NCBI GenBank assembly: GCA_017559045.1
Contig: JAFYTB010000301.1
Location: 1-14,062 of the forward strand
Reading direction: 5' to 3'
Source of the DNA: Eggerthellaceae bacterium
Lineage (GTDB): Bacteria; Actinomycetota; Coriobacteriia; Coriobacteriales; Eggerthellaceae
DNA length: 14,062 bases
The translations under genes and the position numbers were made by a program. Each line of letters starts with the position of its first letter. The first letter of the stretch is position 1. This document shows, piece after piece, positions 1 through 7,098 of the stretch. The notes below the pieces were generated by a model. It was given only the letters and a program-made list of their open reading frames with translations, ran no database searches and was not told where the DNA came from.

Positions 1-149
1 GTGACAGCAGCTACGAGCCCATCCGTCAGCTAACTCCGCCCCTCAAGTGTCACATACCCTCGTCGCACCCCGCTTTTCCAGGTGTCATCTCCTCGTTGGA
101 AAATGTTATAAAACAAGTAACAAATAGTCCTCGCATTTCAAAATAAATG

Positions 150-167
150 TTGCTAGAATAGTAGCAA
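150..167. promoter_or_regulatory. Inverted repeat upstream of cydA, possible operator/promoter
   Basis: The arms TTGCTA (150-155) and TAGCAA (162-167) are perfectly complementary around a six-base centre. The motif TAGAAT (154-159), which looks like a -10 box, lies inside the repeat, so a bound protein would cover the promoter. No convincing -35 box is seen 16-18 bases upstream. The element lies about 120 bases before the cydA start in the only sizeable non-coding stretch ahead of the operon. The rest of 1-286 shows no supported gene; short open frames at the left edge may be the tail of a neighbouring gene or chance. Confidence 0.35.
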
Positions 168-286
168 TTAAGGTGCGCTGTCGAAACCGCACATGGATCA
201 TGAAGGTTTTGGCGCTCGCGGTGGACTAATGCAGGATGTAACCCGCGCATGCCAAAGCCCTCAGAAAAGAAAGAGGGAGGTGCAGA

Positions 287-1750
287 ATGGAAGCCATCTT
301 CGACGTGACTCTACTGTCGAGGCTTCAGTTTGCCTTTACCGCGGTGTTCCACTACTTCTTCGTCCCGCTGTCTATTGGCCTGGGTCTGATCCTGGCTATT
401 TTCGAGACGAAGGCCTACCGTTCCCGCAAGCCGGAGGATGTAGCCGCGGCCAAGTTCTGGGTGAAGATCTTCACCACAACCTTTGCCATCGGTGTTGCCA
501 CGGGCATCACCATGGAGTTCTCTTTTGGCACCAATTGGGCCGATTATTCTCGCTTCGTAGGCGATATTTTCGGAGCTCCGCTGGCTGCTGAAGCTCTGTT
601 CGCATTCTTCCTCGAGTCGGTCTTCTTGGGCGTGCTCGTGTTCGGCCGTAATAAGGTTTCGCCGAAGTTCTACATGATTGCTGCATGGCTCGTGTTCTTC
701 GGCTCCTGCCTTTCGGCGCTCTGGATCCTTATCGCTAACTCGTGGATGCAGACGCCCGCCGGTGCCGAGCTCGCCCTTGATGGCAGCAAGGCCGTCATCA
801 GCGATTTCTTCGCAGCTGCCTTCAATCCCTCGACGGTTCCGCGTTATGGTCACACGGTGACGGCGGTTCTTACGATGGGCTCCTTCACCTGCATGGCCGT
901 CGGCGCGTTCTATCTCATGAAGGGCCGCTACCAGGAGTTTGCCAAGAAAGCCGTCAAGATCGGTGCGGCAGCCGGCCTGGTTAGCACCTGCGTCCTGCTG
1001 GTGTTCGCTCACTCCTCTGCGGTAGTGGTTGCGGAAGAGCAGCCCACCAAGCTGGCAATGATGGAGGGTATGTACGAGTCAGAGGCGCCTGATCTGTACC
1101 TCTTCGGTTGGGTTGATGAGGAGAGCCAGGAGGTTATCACCCCGTTCTCCATTCCCGGCGGAACGAGCTTCCTCGCAACGGGTTCTTTCGATACTGAATT
1201 CCCTGGTCTGAATGATCTTGCTGAAACTGACAAATATGGCGATATCGTCATCGAGGACCTTCCTGTGAACCTCGTCTTCCAGAGCTATCACCTGATGGTT
1301 GCGATGTTCGGCATGATTGCACTTACGCTCATCCTCGCGTTCCTGACTCTGCGCAAGAGCAAGGTTGCTTCCAATAAGTGGGTTCAGCGCCTGTTGATGA
1401 TTAGCCCGCTCTTCCCGTTCGTGGCAATTCAGTCTGGCTGGATCACCGCGGAGATGGGTCGTCAGCCTTGGGTTGTCTACCCCTCGACTTCCGGCCCCGA
1501 TGGCGTCAGCCTTCTGACCATCGATGGCGTGTCGGCTTCGGTTACGGGTGTTGAAGTGGCCATTACGCTGGCTCTGTTCCTGGCCATCTACCTGCTTCTC
1601 TTTGTTGCTTGGATTCGATTGGTCTCCGGCCTTATCAAGAAGGGTCCCGAGATCGAGGTGGCTCCGGCAGGTGCAGAAAGCGCCGACGCTGCAGGTCTGT
1701 TCTCAACTGGCTTTGGCGTTGGTTCGGCTTCTTCGAAAGGCGGTGAGTAG
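287..1750 (+). CDS. cydA: Cytochrome bd quinol oxidase subunit I
   Basis: Subunit I of the cytochrome bd terminal oxidase, an integral membrane enzyme that oxidises quinol and reduces O2 to water. The 487-residue protein matches the family along its length. His22, His189 and Met337 correspond to the haem ligands His19, His186 and Met393 of E. coli CydA. Glu102 and Glu110 match Glu99 and Glu107, Lys255 and Glu260 match the quinol-site Lys252 and Glu257, and the GRQPW signature is present. The stretch between the quinol-site helix and the Met337 helix is shorter than in E. coli, indicating the short Q-loop type. The ATG at 287 follows AGGGAGG at 274-280. cydB begins two bases after the stop, so the two are co-transcribed. 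In an otherwise anaerobic gene set the likely role is oxygen scavenging or microaerobic respiration (inference). Confidence 0.97.
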   Translation: MEAIFDVTLLSRLQFAFTAVFHYFFVPLSIGLGLILAIFETKAYRSRKPEDVAAAKFWVKIFTTTFAIGVATGITMEFSFGTNWADYSRFVGDIFGAPLAAEALFAFFLESVFLGVLVFGRNKVSPKFYMIAAWLVFFGSCLSALWILIANSWMQTPAGAELALDGSKAVISDFFAAAFNPSTVPRYGHTVTAVLTMGSFTCMAVGAFYLMKGRYQEFAKKAVKIGAAAGLVSTCVLLVFAHSSAVVVAEEQPTKLAMMEGMYESEAPDLYLFGWVDEESQEVITPFSIPGGTSFLATGSFDTEFPGLNDLAETDKYGDIVIEDLPVNLVFQSYHLMVAMFGMIALTLILAFLTLRKSKVASNKWVQRLLMISPLFPFVAIQSGWITAEMGRQPWVVYPSTSGPDGVSLLTIDGVSASVTGVEVAITLALFLAIYLLLFVAWIRLVSGLIKKGPEIEVAPAGAESADAAGLFSTGFGVGSASSKGGE

Positions 1751-1752
1751 CT

Positions 1753-2772
1753 GTGGAGGCAACTTTCTTCCAGGTGCTCTGGTACTTCCTGATCTTTGTC
1801 TTGATCGCAGGCTATTTCGTGCTCGACGGCTTTGACCTTGGCGCCGGCGTGCTTTATCCGATTCTCGCGAAGGACGAATCCGAGAAGTCGATTATTCGTC
1901 GCAGTATTGGCCCTGTGTGGGATGGCAACGAGGTGTGGCTTCTCACGGCAGGAGGTGCGTTGTTCGCAGCTTTTGCTCCGGCGTACGCGACCACCTTCTC
2001 GGGCTTCTATCTAGCGGTTATGCTCGTTCTGTTCGGCCTGATCGTTCGCGCGGTTTCACTTGAGTTCCGCGCCCATGATCCGGCGTGGGCACGTGTGTGG
2101 GATATCTGCTTCTTTGTCGGCTCTCTGCTTCCTGCGCTGCTGCTCGGCGTTGCGGTTGGCAACATCTTTGCGGGCATTCCGATGGATGCGGCGGGCGACT
2201 ATGCGGGTATTCCGCTCCTGGGTCTGATCACTCCCTTTACGCTGCTCACTGGCGTTCTTGGCCTTGTTATGTTCCTCGCGGCCGGCGCTTCCTGGATTGC
2301 TCTCAAGGCTCCGAAGCCCTCTGCCCTGCAGGAGCGCGCTGCCAAGTTGCGCACCCCGCTGCAACTTGCTTCGCTGGCCCTGTTCGTCGTGGTTACCGTG
2401 TTTGTATTTGCGGTGGTAAAACCCGAGATGGTCGCTGGTTTGGGTATCGTGCGCATCCTGTTTGCCGTCCTGATCGTTGCAGCGCTCGTGGCAGCAGTGG
2501 TTTTCGGCGCGAAGAAGAACTGTGATCTTGGCTCCTTTATCGCTCAGAGTACCGGCGCGGTTAGCCTCGTGGGCCTGATGGCCACCTCGATGTTCCCGAA
2601 CCTCGTGGTCGCATCGGCTGGAAGCGTCGGCCCCGCAATCACGCTTATGAGCGCGGCGGCGGGCGAGAGCACACTTCTGTGGATGACTGTTTTCACCGTT
2701 GTCGGTCTGCCCTTTGTGCTTGTGTACCACGTGCTTATCTATCGTACGTTCCGAGGTCGCGTGGAGGCATAG
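1753..2772 (+). CDS. cydB: Cytochrome bd quinol oxidase subunit II
   Basis: Subunit II of cytochrome bd, the structural membrane partner of CydA. The 339-residue protein starts with the family hallmark: a first membrane helix followed by GYFVLDGFDLGAG, then the conserved PVWDGNEVWL segment, and several further hydrophobic helices. Length is in the usual 330-380 range. The start is GTG at 1753, two bases after the cydA stop, with the purine-rich AAGGCGGTGAG at the end of cydA as the ribosome site, suggesting translational coupling. A strong hairpin follows about 95 bases downstream. The cydDC exporter genes, often next to cydAB and needed for oxidase assembly, are not in this window. Confidence 0.97.
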   Translation: MEATFFQVLWYFLIFVLIAGYFVLDGFDLGAGVLYPILAKDESEKSIIRRSIGPVWDGNEVWLLTAGGALFAAFAPAYATTFSGFYLAVMLVLFGLIVRAVSLEFRAHDPAWARVWDICFFVGSLLPALLLGVAVGNIFAGIPMDAAGDYAGIPLLGLITPFTLLTGVLGLVMFLAAGASWIALKAPKPSALQERAAKLRTPLQLASLALFVVVTVFVFAVVKPEMVAGLGIVRILFAVLIVAALVAAVVFGAKKNCDLGSFIAQSTGAVSLVGLMATSMFPNLVVASAGSVGPAITLMSAAAGESTLLWMTVFTVVGLPFVLVYHVLIYRTFRGRVEA

Positions 2773-2866
2773 CCTAACGTGGATCGGGTACCTGATTTGG
2801 GTTGAGGCTCGGCATCGACGCCTGATTAGGGCAACCCGCACTTACTTTACTTTCCCCTTTCCTGCG

Positions 2867-2896
2867 GCAGCGCCCCTCCATAGTGAGGGGCGCTGC
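2867..2896 (+). terminator. Terminator hairpin after cydAB
   Basis: A perfect 12-bp stem (2867-2878 with 2885-2896) encloses a six-base loop and is followed by a short T-rich tail (TGTTT). It sits 95 bases after the cydB stop and before the efp promoter, so it most likely ends the cydAB transcript. Around it, 2773-3011 shows no supported gene. Confidence 0.75.
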
Positions 2897-3011
2897 TGTT
2901 TGAAGTGGTCCATCGGGTCGTGTGCTAAAACCTGACTGTAAATAGCGAGATAGGGGAGTGCTTAACCTTGTGGCTTGATTGTGAATAGGGCCTCTGTTCT
3001 GGGATTATCTC

Positions 3012-3040
3012 TTGCATAGGGTAAGGGCCGAAATTATAAT
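3012..3040 (+). promoter_or_regulatory. Sigma-70-type promoter of efp
   Basis: TTGCAT (3012-3017) and a perfect TATAAT (3035-3040) are separated by 17 bases, the optimal spacing for a housekeeping sigma factor. Transcription would begin near 3047, leaving a leader of about 50 bases before the efp GTG. This supports the downstream GTG as the start, because a longer open frame would begin almost at the first transcribed base. Confidence 0.8.
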
Positions 3041-3096
3041 TTAACGGTTTGAAATTAATGCGCGGATTGGCCGCGCGTGAACCGAAGGGAATAATC

Positions 3097-3657
3097 GTGG
3101 CTATCTCCACCGCAGATTTCAAGAACGGCATGTGCATCGAGTACAACGGCAAGCTGTGCGTCATCGTTGAGTTCCAGCATGTTAAGCCGGGCAAGGGCGG
3201 CGCTTTCGTCCGCACCAAGCTTCGCGACATCAAGACCGGTCGTGTTGTTGACTACACCTTCAACTCTGGCACCAAGTTTGACCAGGTTCGCCTTGAGACC
3301 AAGAAGATGCAGTACCTGTACAACGACGGCGTTGACTACAACTTCATGGACAACAACACCTTCGAGCAGATCGCTATCGCTGCTGAGGTCGTTGGCGACG
3401 CTGCTAAGTGGCTGAAGGAGAACGACGAGGCATCCCTGCTCTATGCTGCTGATGAGCTCATCAGCCTCGAGCCGCAGATGTTCGTTGAGCTCGAGGTCAC
3501 CGAGACCGAGCCGGGCTTCAAGGGCGACACCGTTCAGGGTTCCACCAAGCCGGCTACCATGGAGACTGGTGTTACCATCCAGGTTCCGATGTTCATCGAG
3601 ATCGGCGATGTTCTGCAGATCGACACCCGCGACGGCCGTTTCGTCAAGCGCGTGTAA
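3097..3657 (+). CDS. efp: Translation elongation factor P
   Basis: EF-P binds ribosomes stalled at consecutive prolines and promotes peptide bond formation. The 186-residue product has the normal family length and three-domain content: an N-terminal KOW-like domain, a central OB domain with LYNDGVDYNFMDN, and a C-terminal OB domain ending in GDVLQIDTRDGRFVKRV. The loop PGKGGAF carries Lys33, aligned with the modified Lys34 of E. coli EF-P. I see no modification enzyme in the window. GTG at 3097 is preferred over an upstream in-frame TTG at 3049: the protein then begins like other EF-Ps, GAAGGGA lies just upstream, and the promoter at 3012-3040 places 3049 at the transcript's first bases. The gene is monocistronic, with its own promoter and terminator. 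Confidence 0.97.
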   Translation: MAISTADFKNGMCIEYNGKLCVIVEFQHVKPGKGGAFVRTKLRDIKTGRVVDYTFNSGTKFDQVRLETKKMQYLYNDGVDYNFMDNNTFEQIAIAAEVVGDAAKWLKENDEASLLYAADELISLEPQMFVELEVTETEPGFKGDTVQGSTKPATMETGVTIQVPMFIEIGDVLQIDTRDGRFVKRV

Positions 3658-3692
3658 CTCTCTGCAGTAAACCGCATCACTTTATATGTGAC

Positions 3693-3724
3693 GAAGACCC
3701 GCCATCGGCGGGTCTTCTGCATTT
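3693..3724 (+). terminator. Rho-independent terminator of efp
   Basis: An 11-bp perfect stem (3693-3703 with 3707-3717) has a three-base loop and is followed by a short T-containing tail. It lies 35 bases after the efp stop codon. Confidence 0.85.
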
Positions 3725-3838
3725 GCAGGTGGTGATGCTTAGGGGGCGTGGAGAGCGTGCCACTCAATCTCCGTCCCTTGTTTGGCGCACGTCCCTTATC
3801 TGGCGCATCTTCCGTCTCGCCAGTAGCGCAACAATAAA

Positions 3839-3864
3839 GAAGGCTCGCCGATCGGCGAGCCTTC
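3839..3864 (-). terminator. Terminator of the HdeD-family gene
   Basis: A near-perfect palindrome with 11-bp arms (3839-3849 and 3854-3864) around GATC. Read on the minus strand it is followed by a T-rich tail (TCTTTATTGTT), so it ends the leftward transcript of the gene at 3889-4416. The sequence between this hairpin and the efp terminator holds no supported feature. Confidence 0.8.
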
Positions 3865-3888
3865 GAATGCGTTGTGTCTCAGTGCTAT

Positions 3889-4416
3889 TTAGGCTTGGTA
3901 CTTGCCAGCGGCAGAGCCGAGGACGATCATGCTAACGCCGCGGACAGCGACCATGATGGAGAACATGGAGGCAAGGAACACGGGGAACATGAACAGAATG
4001 ACGCTGCCCATGATGTTCACGATGCCCGAGACAAGCGTCCAGCTCCAAGAGCTGAGCTTGATCTGACGCATTTTAATAGCGGCGACAAACTCATATGCGC
4101 CCAAGACGAAGAAGCACAGGGCGACAAGCCACGGAATGACTGCTGCGCTAGCAAGCGGGTGCAGCAGCATCATGAGGCCGACGACAACGTCGAGGACGGC
4201 GTAAAGCAGCGTCCAGATGGAGGCATTATTGGCGTTGCGCAGCTTGATGAACGAAATGACGTTGCCGATACCGGAAACAAGGAACGCGGCGCCAGCGAAT
4301 GTGGCAACAGTGATAAGCGTGAAGCCCGGGAAAGCGGCGATGGCGGCCGCGCAGACGATCATGATGATGCCGGCGGCGATAAGTGCCCAGTCTCGTTTTG
4401 CCTTAACGTCGGTCAT
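3889..4416 (-). CDS. HdeD/DUF308-family membrane protein
   Basis: A 175-residue, strongly hydrophobic protein with a short cytoplasmic N-terminus and about six membrane helices arranged as three hairpins. This is the layout of the HdeD/DUF308 family, as are short basic loops such as IKMRQIKLSSWSW between helices. HdeD of E. coli is linked to acid resistance, but most DUF308 proteins have no proven role, so no gene symbol is assigned. The ATG at 4416 is preceded on the minus strand by AGGAGA (4422-4427). It is downstream of the SlyD-like gene on the same strand but separated from it by two hairpins, so co-transcription may be limited. Confidence 0.8.
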   Translation of the reverse strand: MTDVKAKRDWALIAAGIIMIVCAAAIAAFPGFTLITVATFAGAAFLVSGIGNVISFIKLRNANNASIWTLLYAVLDVVVGLMMLLHPLASAAVIPWLVALCFFVLGAYEFVAAIKMRQIKLSSWSWTLVSGIVNIMGSVILFMFPVFLASMFSIMVAVRGVSMIVLGSAAGKYQA

Positions 4417-4437
4417 AAATGTCTCCTAATAGCTAAT

Positions 4438-4515
4438 GACGGGCTGCAGATTAATGGACTGCAGCCCGTCGGTATCTGCAGAGCCCAATCATACTAGATA
4501 TTGATCGGGCTCTGC
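4438..4515 (-). terminator. Two tandem hairpins between the SlyD-like and HdeD genes
   Basis: Hairpin A pairs 4438-4449 with 4459-4470 (12 bp perfect, nine-base loop). Hairpin B pairs 4478-4486 with 4507-4515 (9 bp perfect, possibly extended after one mismatch). Read leftward, hairpin B comes first after the SlyD-like gene and hairpin A comes second, with an ATTAGCTATT tail that runs into the HdeD ribosome site. They probably end or attenuate the leftward transcript, although neither has a strong T-run. Confidence 0.5.
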
Positions 4516-4525
4516 GGCTATTGCT

Positions 4526-4951
4526 TTATTCCTGAATCTCGATCGCGGTGACCTTGACCCAATAGATGATGTCCTTGCCTGCCAGCGGATGGTTGAAGTC
4601 AAGCGTAGCAACCTGGTTCTCGATCTCGAGGACGCGTGCAGGGATGGGCTTAGAGCTGCGGGGCGTGGTCCAAGCGATGGTCTCGCCGACGGGCATGTTG
4701 GCGCCGTTGGGAATCTTAAAGGTGGGAACCTTCTGGACAGCATCCCAATCGTACTCGCCGTATGCGTCAGCAGCGGCGATCTCGAGCGTGCGCTCCTCGC
4801 CGACTTCCATCTGATCGAGGGCATCCTCGAGCACGCGCATGACCTGACGACGGCCGATGATGATGTGATGTGCCTCACCGTTGCAGTCGTCGAACACAGT
4901 TCCGTCAGGCAGAGAACCCTTGTACTGGAAGAAGACAATCTTCTTTCTCAT
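4526..4951 (-). CDS. SlyD-like FKBP-type peptidyl-prolyl isomerase
   Basis: A cytoplasmic folding helper that speeds cis/trans isomerisation of Xaa-Pro bonds. The 141-residue protein has the split FKBP fold of the SlyD group: an N-terminal FKBP half (YKGSLPDGTVFDD to VGEERTLEI, about residues 10-60), an inserted flap/chaperone domain (about 65-120), and the C-terminal signature DFNHPLAGKDIIYWVKV. It lacks the His/Cys-rich metal-binding tail of E. coli SlyD, so nickel delivery is not indicated. The initiator ATG at 4951 has AAGGAG on the minus strand (4957-4962) and a promoter at 4972-4999. Confidence 0.9.
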   Translation of the reverse strand: MRKKIVFFQYKGSLPDGTVFDDCNGEAHHIIIGRRQVMRVLEDALDQMEVGEERTLEIAAADAYGEYDWDAVQKVPTFKIPNGANMPVGETIAWTTPRSSKPIPARVLEIENQVATLDFNHPLAGKDIIYWVKVTAIEIQE

Positions 4952-4971
4952 GGCAACTCCTTACACGTATT

Positions 4972-4999
4972 CTTATATAGAAAGAAGCTGAACGAACAA
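4972..4999 (-). promoter_or_regulatory. Promoter of the SlyD-like gene
   Basis: On the minus strand TTGTTC (4994-4999) and TATAAG (4972-4977) are 16 bases apart, a plausible sigma-70-type promoter. It ends about 20 bases before the start codon, with the ribosome site in between. Confidence 0.55.
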
Positions 5000-5057
5000 T
5001 CGTCTTCGAAATCGAGGACGTGCGTCCAGCTTCCCTGTGGATTATTTTATTTGTCAT

Positions 5058-5073
5058 GCCGTGAATTCACGGC
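5058..5073. other. Perfect 16-bp palindrome, hairpin downstream of the small acidic gene
   Basis: The sequence is a perfect palindrome centred on GAATTC, with GTC/GAC able to extend pairing past a bulge. On the minus strand it lies just after the stop of the 53-residue gene at 5085-5246. The leftward tail is A-rich rather than T-rich, so it is not a classical terminator on that strand. It could stabilise the 3' end of the small gene's transcript or be a protein-binding site. Confidence 0.4.
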
Positions 5074-5084
5074 GACATAACGGC

Positions 5085-5246
5085 TTAGTGCCAGCGCTGA
5101 GAGGTCAGGAAGAAGCCCTGGGTCGGGGTGATCTCGCTGTCGTCATCAACGAGCGAAGCGGCAAGCTCTTCAGCATTTCCACAAATCTCGCTAACGGGAG
5201 CCTTAATCTCTTCCTGCTCCTCCGGTGCCTTGATCTCGTCAGTCAT
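5085..5246 (-). CDS. Small acidic protein of unknown function, 53 residues
   Basis: I do not recognise this protein. The start at 5246 is chosen because AAAGGAGGAT (5251-5260, minus strand) is nearly perfectly complementary to the 16S rRNA tail and correctly spaced; the in-frame start at 5300 has no such site. The product is strongly acidic in its first two thirds, has the pentapeptide EIKAP twice (residues 4-8 and 13-17), one Cys (about residue 20), and ends in an aromatic, hydroxyl-rich segment (TPTQGFFLTSQRWH). It has no membrane helix or signal peptide. It is divergent from the MFS gene at 5499, sharing a 252-base upstream region. A leader-plus-core peptide is conceivable, but no modifying enzyme is nearby; a small regulatory or binding protein is as likely. 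Confidence 0.6.
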   Translation of the reverse strand: MTDEIKAPEEQEEIKAPVSEICGNAEELAASLVDDDSEITPTQGFFLTSQRWH

Positions 5247-5373
5247 CGCGATCCTCCTTTTTAGATTTGCCTTACAGCTTTTCTTGGTCAGGAAGCGCAC
5301 AGGGGAAATAGCGAGAGCTAGTCATGCTAGTGCGGCTTCTTAGGGACGATTCTAGGCATAGCGGGATATAGTG

Positions 5374-5432
5374 CCTATCGGATAGGAAGTATGATTTGTC
5401 ATACCGATATCGAACTTATCCCCCGATAGGAA
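5374..5432. promoter_or_regulatory. Repeated GATAGGAA motifs upstream of the first MFS gene
   Basis: GATAGGAA occurs at 5381-5388 and 5425-5432, 44 bases apart (about four helical turns). The first copy is half of a 13-base palindrome, CCTATC-G-GATAGG (5374-5386), and another palindrome, CGATATCG (5404-5411), lies between the copies. This pattern in the shared region between the small acidic gene and the MFS gene suggests an operator. The binding protein is unknown. Confidence 0.35.
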
Positions 5433-5498
5433 AAATAAGCCCTGACCCCTATTGTTTTCCTCGCAGAAATAGCCGTTTTGAAAGGGGGACGAAGTTAT

Positions 5499-6734
5499 AT
5501 GTCTAACCAGGAGGGCGCACGCCCCGAAGCTGCAGGTGAGCAGAAGATTCGCTACCAGAATCCCATTCTCGTAGGCGTTGTTCTGCTGTTTGCAGGCATC
5601 TCCGTTGCAATGATTCAGTACAAGGTTCCCACCATCATGACTTCGCTTATGGCGGAGTTCTCGATGAACGCGGAAGCTGCTTCCTGGCTCATGTCCATCT
5701 TCACGCTCATGAGCATTTTCTTCGCCATTCCCGCCGGTACGCTTGCGCAGCGTTATGGTGCGAAGCGCATGATGATCGTCGCTTCGGGCATCGCAATCGT
5801 AGGTTCCATCATCGGCCTTCTCTCTGGCACCAGCGCTGTTCTCATTGCCTCTCGTGCTATTGAGGGTATTGCTCTTACTATTCTGACCACTTGCGGTCCG
5901 ATCATCGTTCAGCAGAACGTTCGTCCCGAGAAGATCGGCACCACCATGGGCGTGTGGGGCATCTGGGGTTGCCTGGGTTCCACCATTGCCGCAGTGCTCA
6001 CTCCCACCATCTTCGAGACCATGGGCTTCTCCGGCTTGTGGATTGCATACGCTGTCGTTGCCGCTGTTGCTGCCGCCGTTGTTCTCTTTGTCATCAAGGA
6101 CCGTGGCCTGAACCTCTCTGAGGCTCTCGAGGCCAGCGCTGAGGCATCTGCCCAGGCTGCAAAGCCGCGTTACAGCGAGATCATCAGCAAGGATGTCATC
6201 CTGTTCTTCATCGGCTTCGCTATCTTCAACATCTGCCTTCTCGCAATCCTCGCATTCGTGCCCACCATTCTGCAGATGCAGAACTTCGATCCTACGCTCT
6301 CTGGCTTCATCAGCACGGCTCCGATGCTTCTTTCCATCATCTCCTCGCCGCTGTTTGGTGTGATCTCCGACAAGATCGGTCGCGTTAAGCCTCTGCTGGC
6401 TCTGGCTATGCTGGTTATGGGCCCCTGCACCTTCCTCCTGTACACCAACACTGGTGCACTTCTGTGGGTTGCCGTTGTCATCATGGGTCTCATCGGCATG
6501 GGCGGCGTTGGCATGTTCCTCTCCGGCTTTGCCAAGCTTCTTCCTCGTCCCGAGCTTGCATCCATCGGCATGGGCGTTATGGTTACGGTTCAGGGTCTCG
6601 GCCAGTTCCTCGGTACCTTCCTTGTTCAGGGTCTGCTGGGCGCTGATCTGACTAACTGGTTCTTCGCTGGCGCTGTGCTTATGGTGCTTGGCTTCGTTGG
6701 CACCGCAGCTCTTATGCTCACCAAGATGAAGTAG
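5499..6734 (+). CDS. Major facilitator superfamily transporter (first copy)
   Basis: A 411-residue secondary transporter of the inner membrane with about 12 membrane helices in two halves. A cytoplasmic loop (about residues 200-235, Ala/Glu/Lys-rich) joins them. The MFS signature after helix 2 appears as GTLAQRYGAKRMM and its counterpart in the second half as GVISDKIGRVKPL. The ATG at 5499 is chosen over the in-frame TTG at 5478 because AAAGGGGGA (5481-5489) then serves as the ribosome site. Substrate is unknown. It is a single-gene unit with its own terminator at 6802-6831. Its position next to the LuxR-type regulator makes it a possible target of that protein, but this is inference. Confidence 0.92.
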   Translation: MSNQEGARPEAAGEQKIRYQNPILVGVVLLFAGISVAMIQYKVPTIMTSLMAEFSMNAEAASWLMSIFTLMSIFFAIPAGTLAQRYGAKRMMIVASGIAIVGSIIGLLSGTSAVLIASRAIEGIALTILTTCGPIIVQQNVRPEKIGTTMGVWGIWGCLGSTIAAVLTPTIFETMGFSGLWIAYAVVAAVAAAVVLFVIKDRGLNLSEALEASAEASAQAAKPRYSEIISKDVILFFIGFAIFNICLLAILAFVPTILQMQNFDPTLSGFISTAPMLLSIISSPLFGVISDKIGRVKPLLALAMLVMGPCTFLLYTNTGALLWVAVVIMGLIGMGGVGMFLSGFAKLLPRPELASIGMGVMVTVQGLGQFLGTFLVQGLLGADLTNWFFAGAVLMVLGFVGTAALMLTKMK

Positions 6735-7098
6735 TTTCGCTTTGCAGGTTTGCTCCTGCGGGCTCGCGGCTCCTGAGCCGTATTTGAAATAGCATGCATG
6801 TAAAGCCCGGGTATTTTGCTCGGGCTTTTTTGCGTTGATGATCTATTTGCAATCTGCTTTGCACGAAAAAAGAGAGATGTCTAAGCGCGAATGCTACATA
6901 GAACGAGTTATTTATGCATGGGGTATGAGGAAATGGAAGTATTCATACGAGAAGTACGATAGCATTAACAAGCTGCGCGTCGCTAATCTAGCGATGTTTG
7001 AAAATTGCTTCTGTTTGTGATTATTCGCATCAACGGAAGCGATCATATGGTTTTCCAAAGCGTACGGAAGAAATTAAATTTATCTGGGGGGTCTTCCT
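6735..7098. other. Intergenic region between the first MFS gene and the LuxR-type regulator
   Basis: A 364-base stretch without a supported gene. It holds the MFS terminator near its left end and then a comparatively AT-rich stretch up to the regulator. CGCTA-ATC-TAGCG (6981-6993) is a small inverted repeat about 105 bases before the regulator and could be an autoregulatory site. A 61-codon open frame at 6835-7020 lacks a ribosome site and is considered chance. No clear -35/-10 pair was found. Confidence 0.5.
6802..6831 (+). terminator. Rho-independent terminator of the first MFS gene
   Basis: An 8-bp stem (6802-6809 with 6821-6828) with an 11-base loop is followed by a run of six T (6826-6831), a classical terminator 67 bases after the stop codon. 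Confidence 0.9.

Noticed and set aside
1..143. Possible C-terminal end of an upstream plus-strand gene
   Set aside because: One frame is open from the edge to about 143, but the piece is too short and has no recognisable motif, so it cannot be supported.
3049..3096. Upstream TTG extension of EF-P
   Set aside because: The extra 16 residues are absent from the family, and the promoter would start transcription at about this point.
5085..5246. Calling the small acidic protein a ribosomally made, modified peptide precursor
   Set aside because: No modification enzyme, protease or dedicated peptide exporter is visible in the window; kept only as a possibility.
5247..5300. Longer N-terminus for the small acidic protein
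   Set aside because: The near-perfect ribosome site lies inside the extension and serves the start at 5246.
6835..7020. A 61-codon plus-strand frame between the first MFS gene and the regulator
   Set aside because: It begins directly after a terminator, lacks a ribosome site and has no recognisable features.
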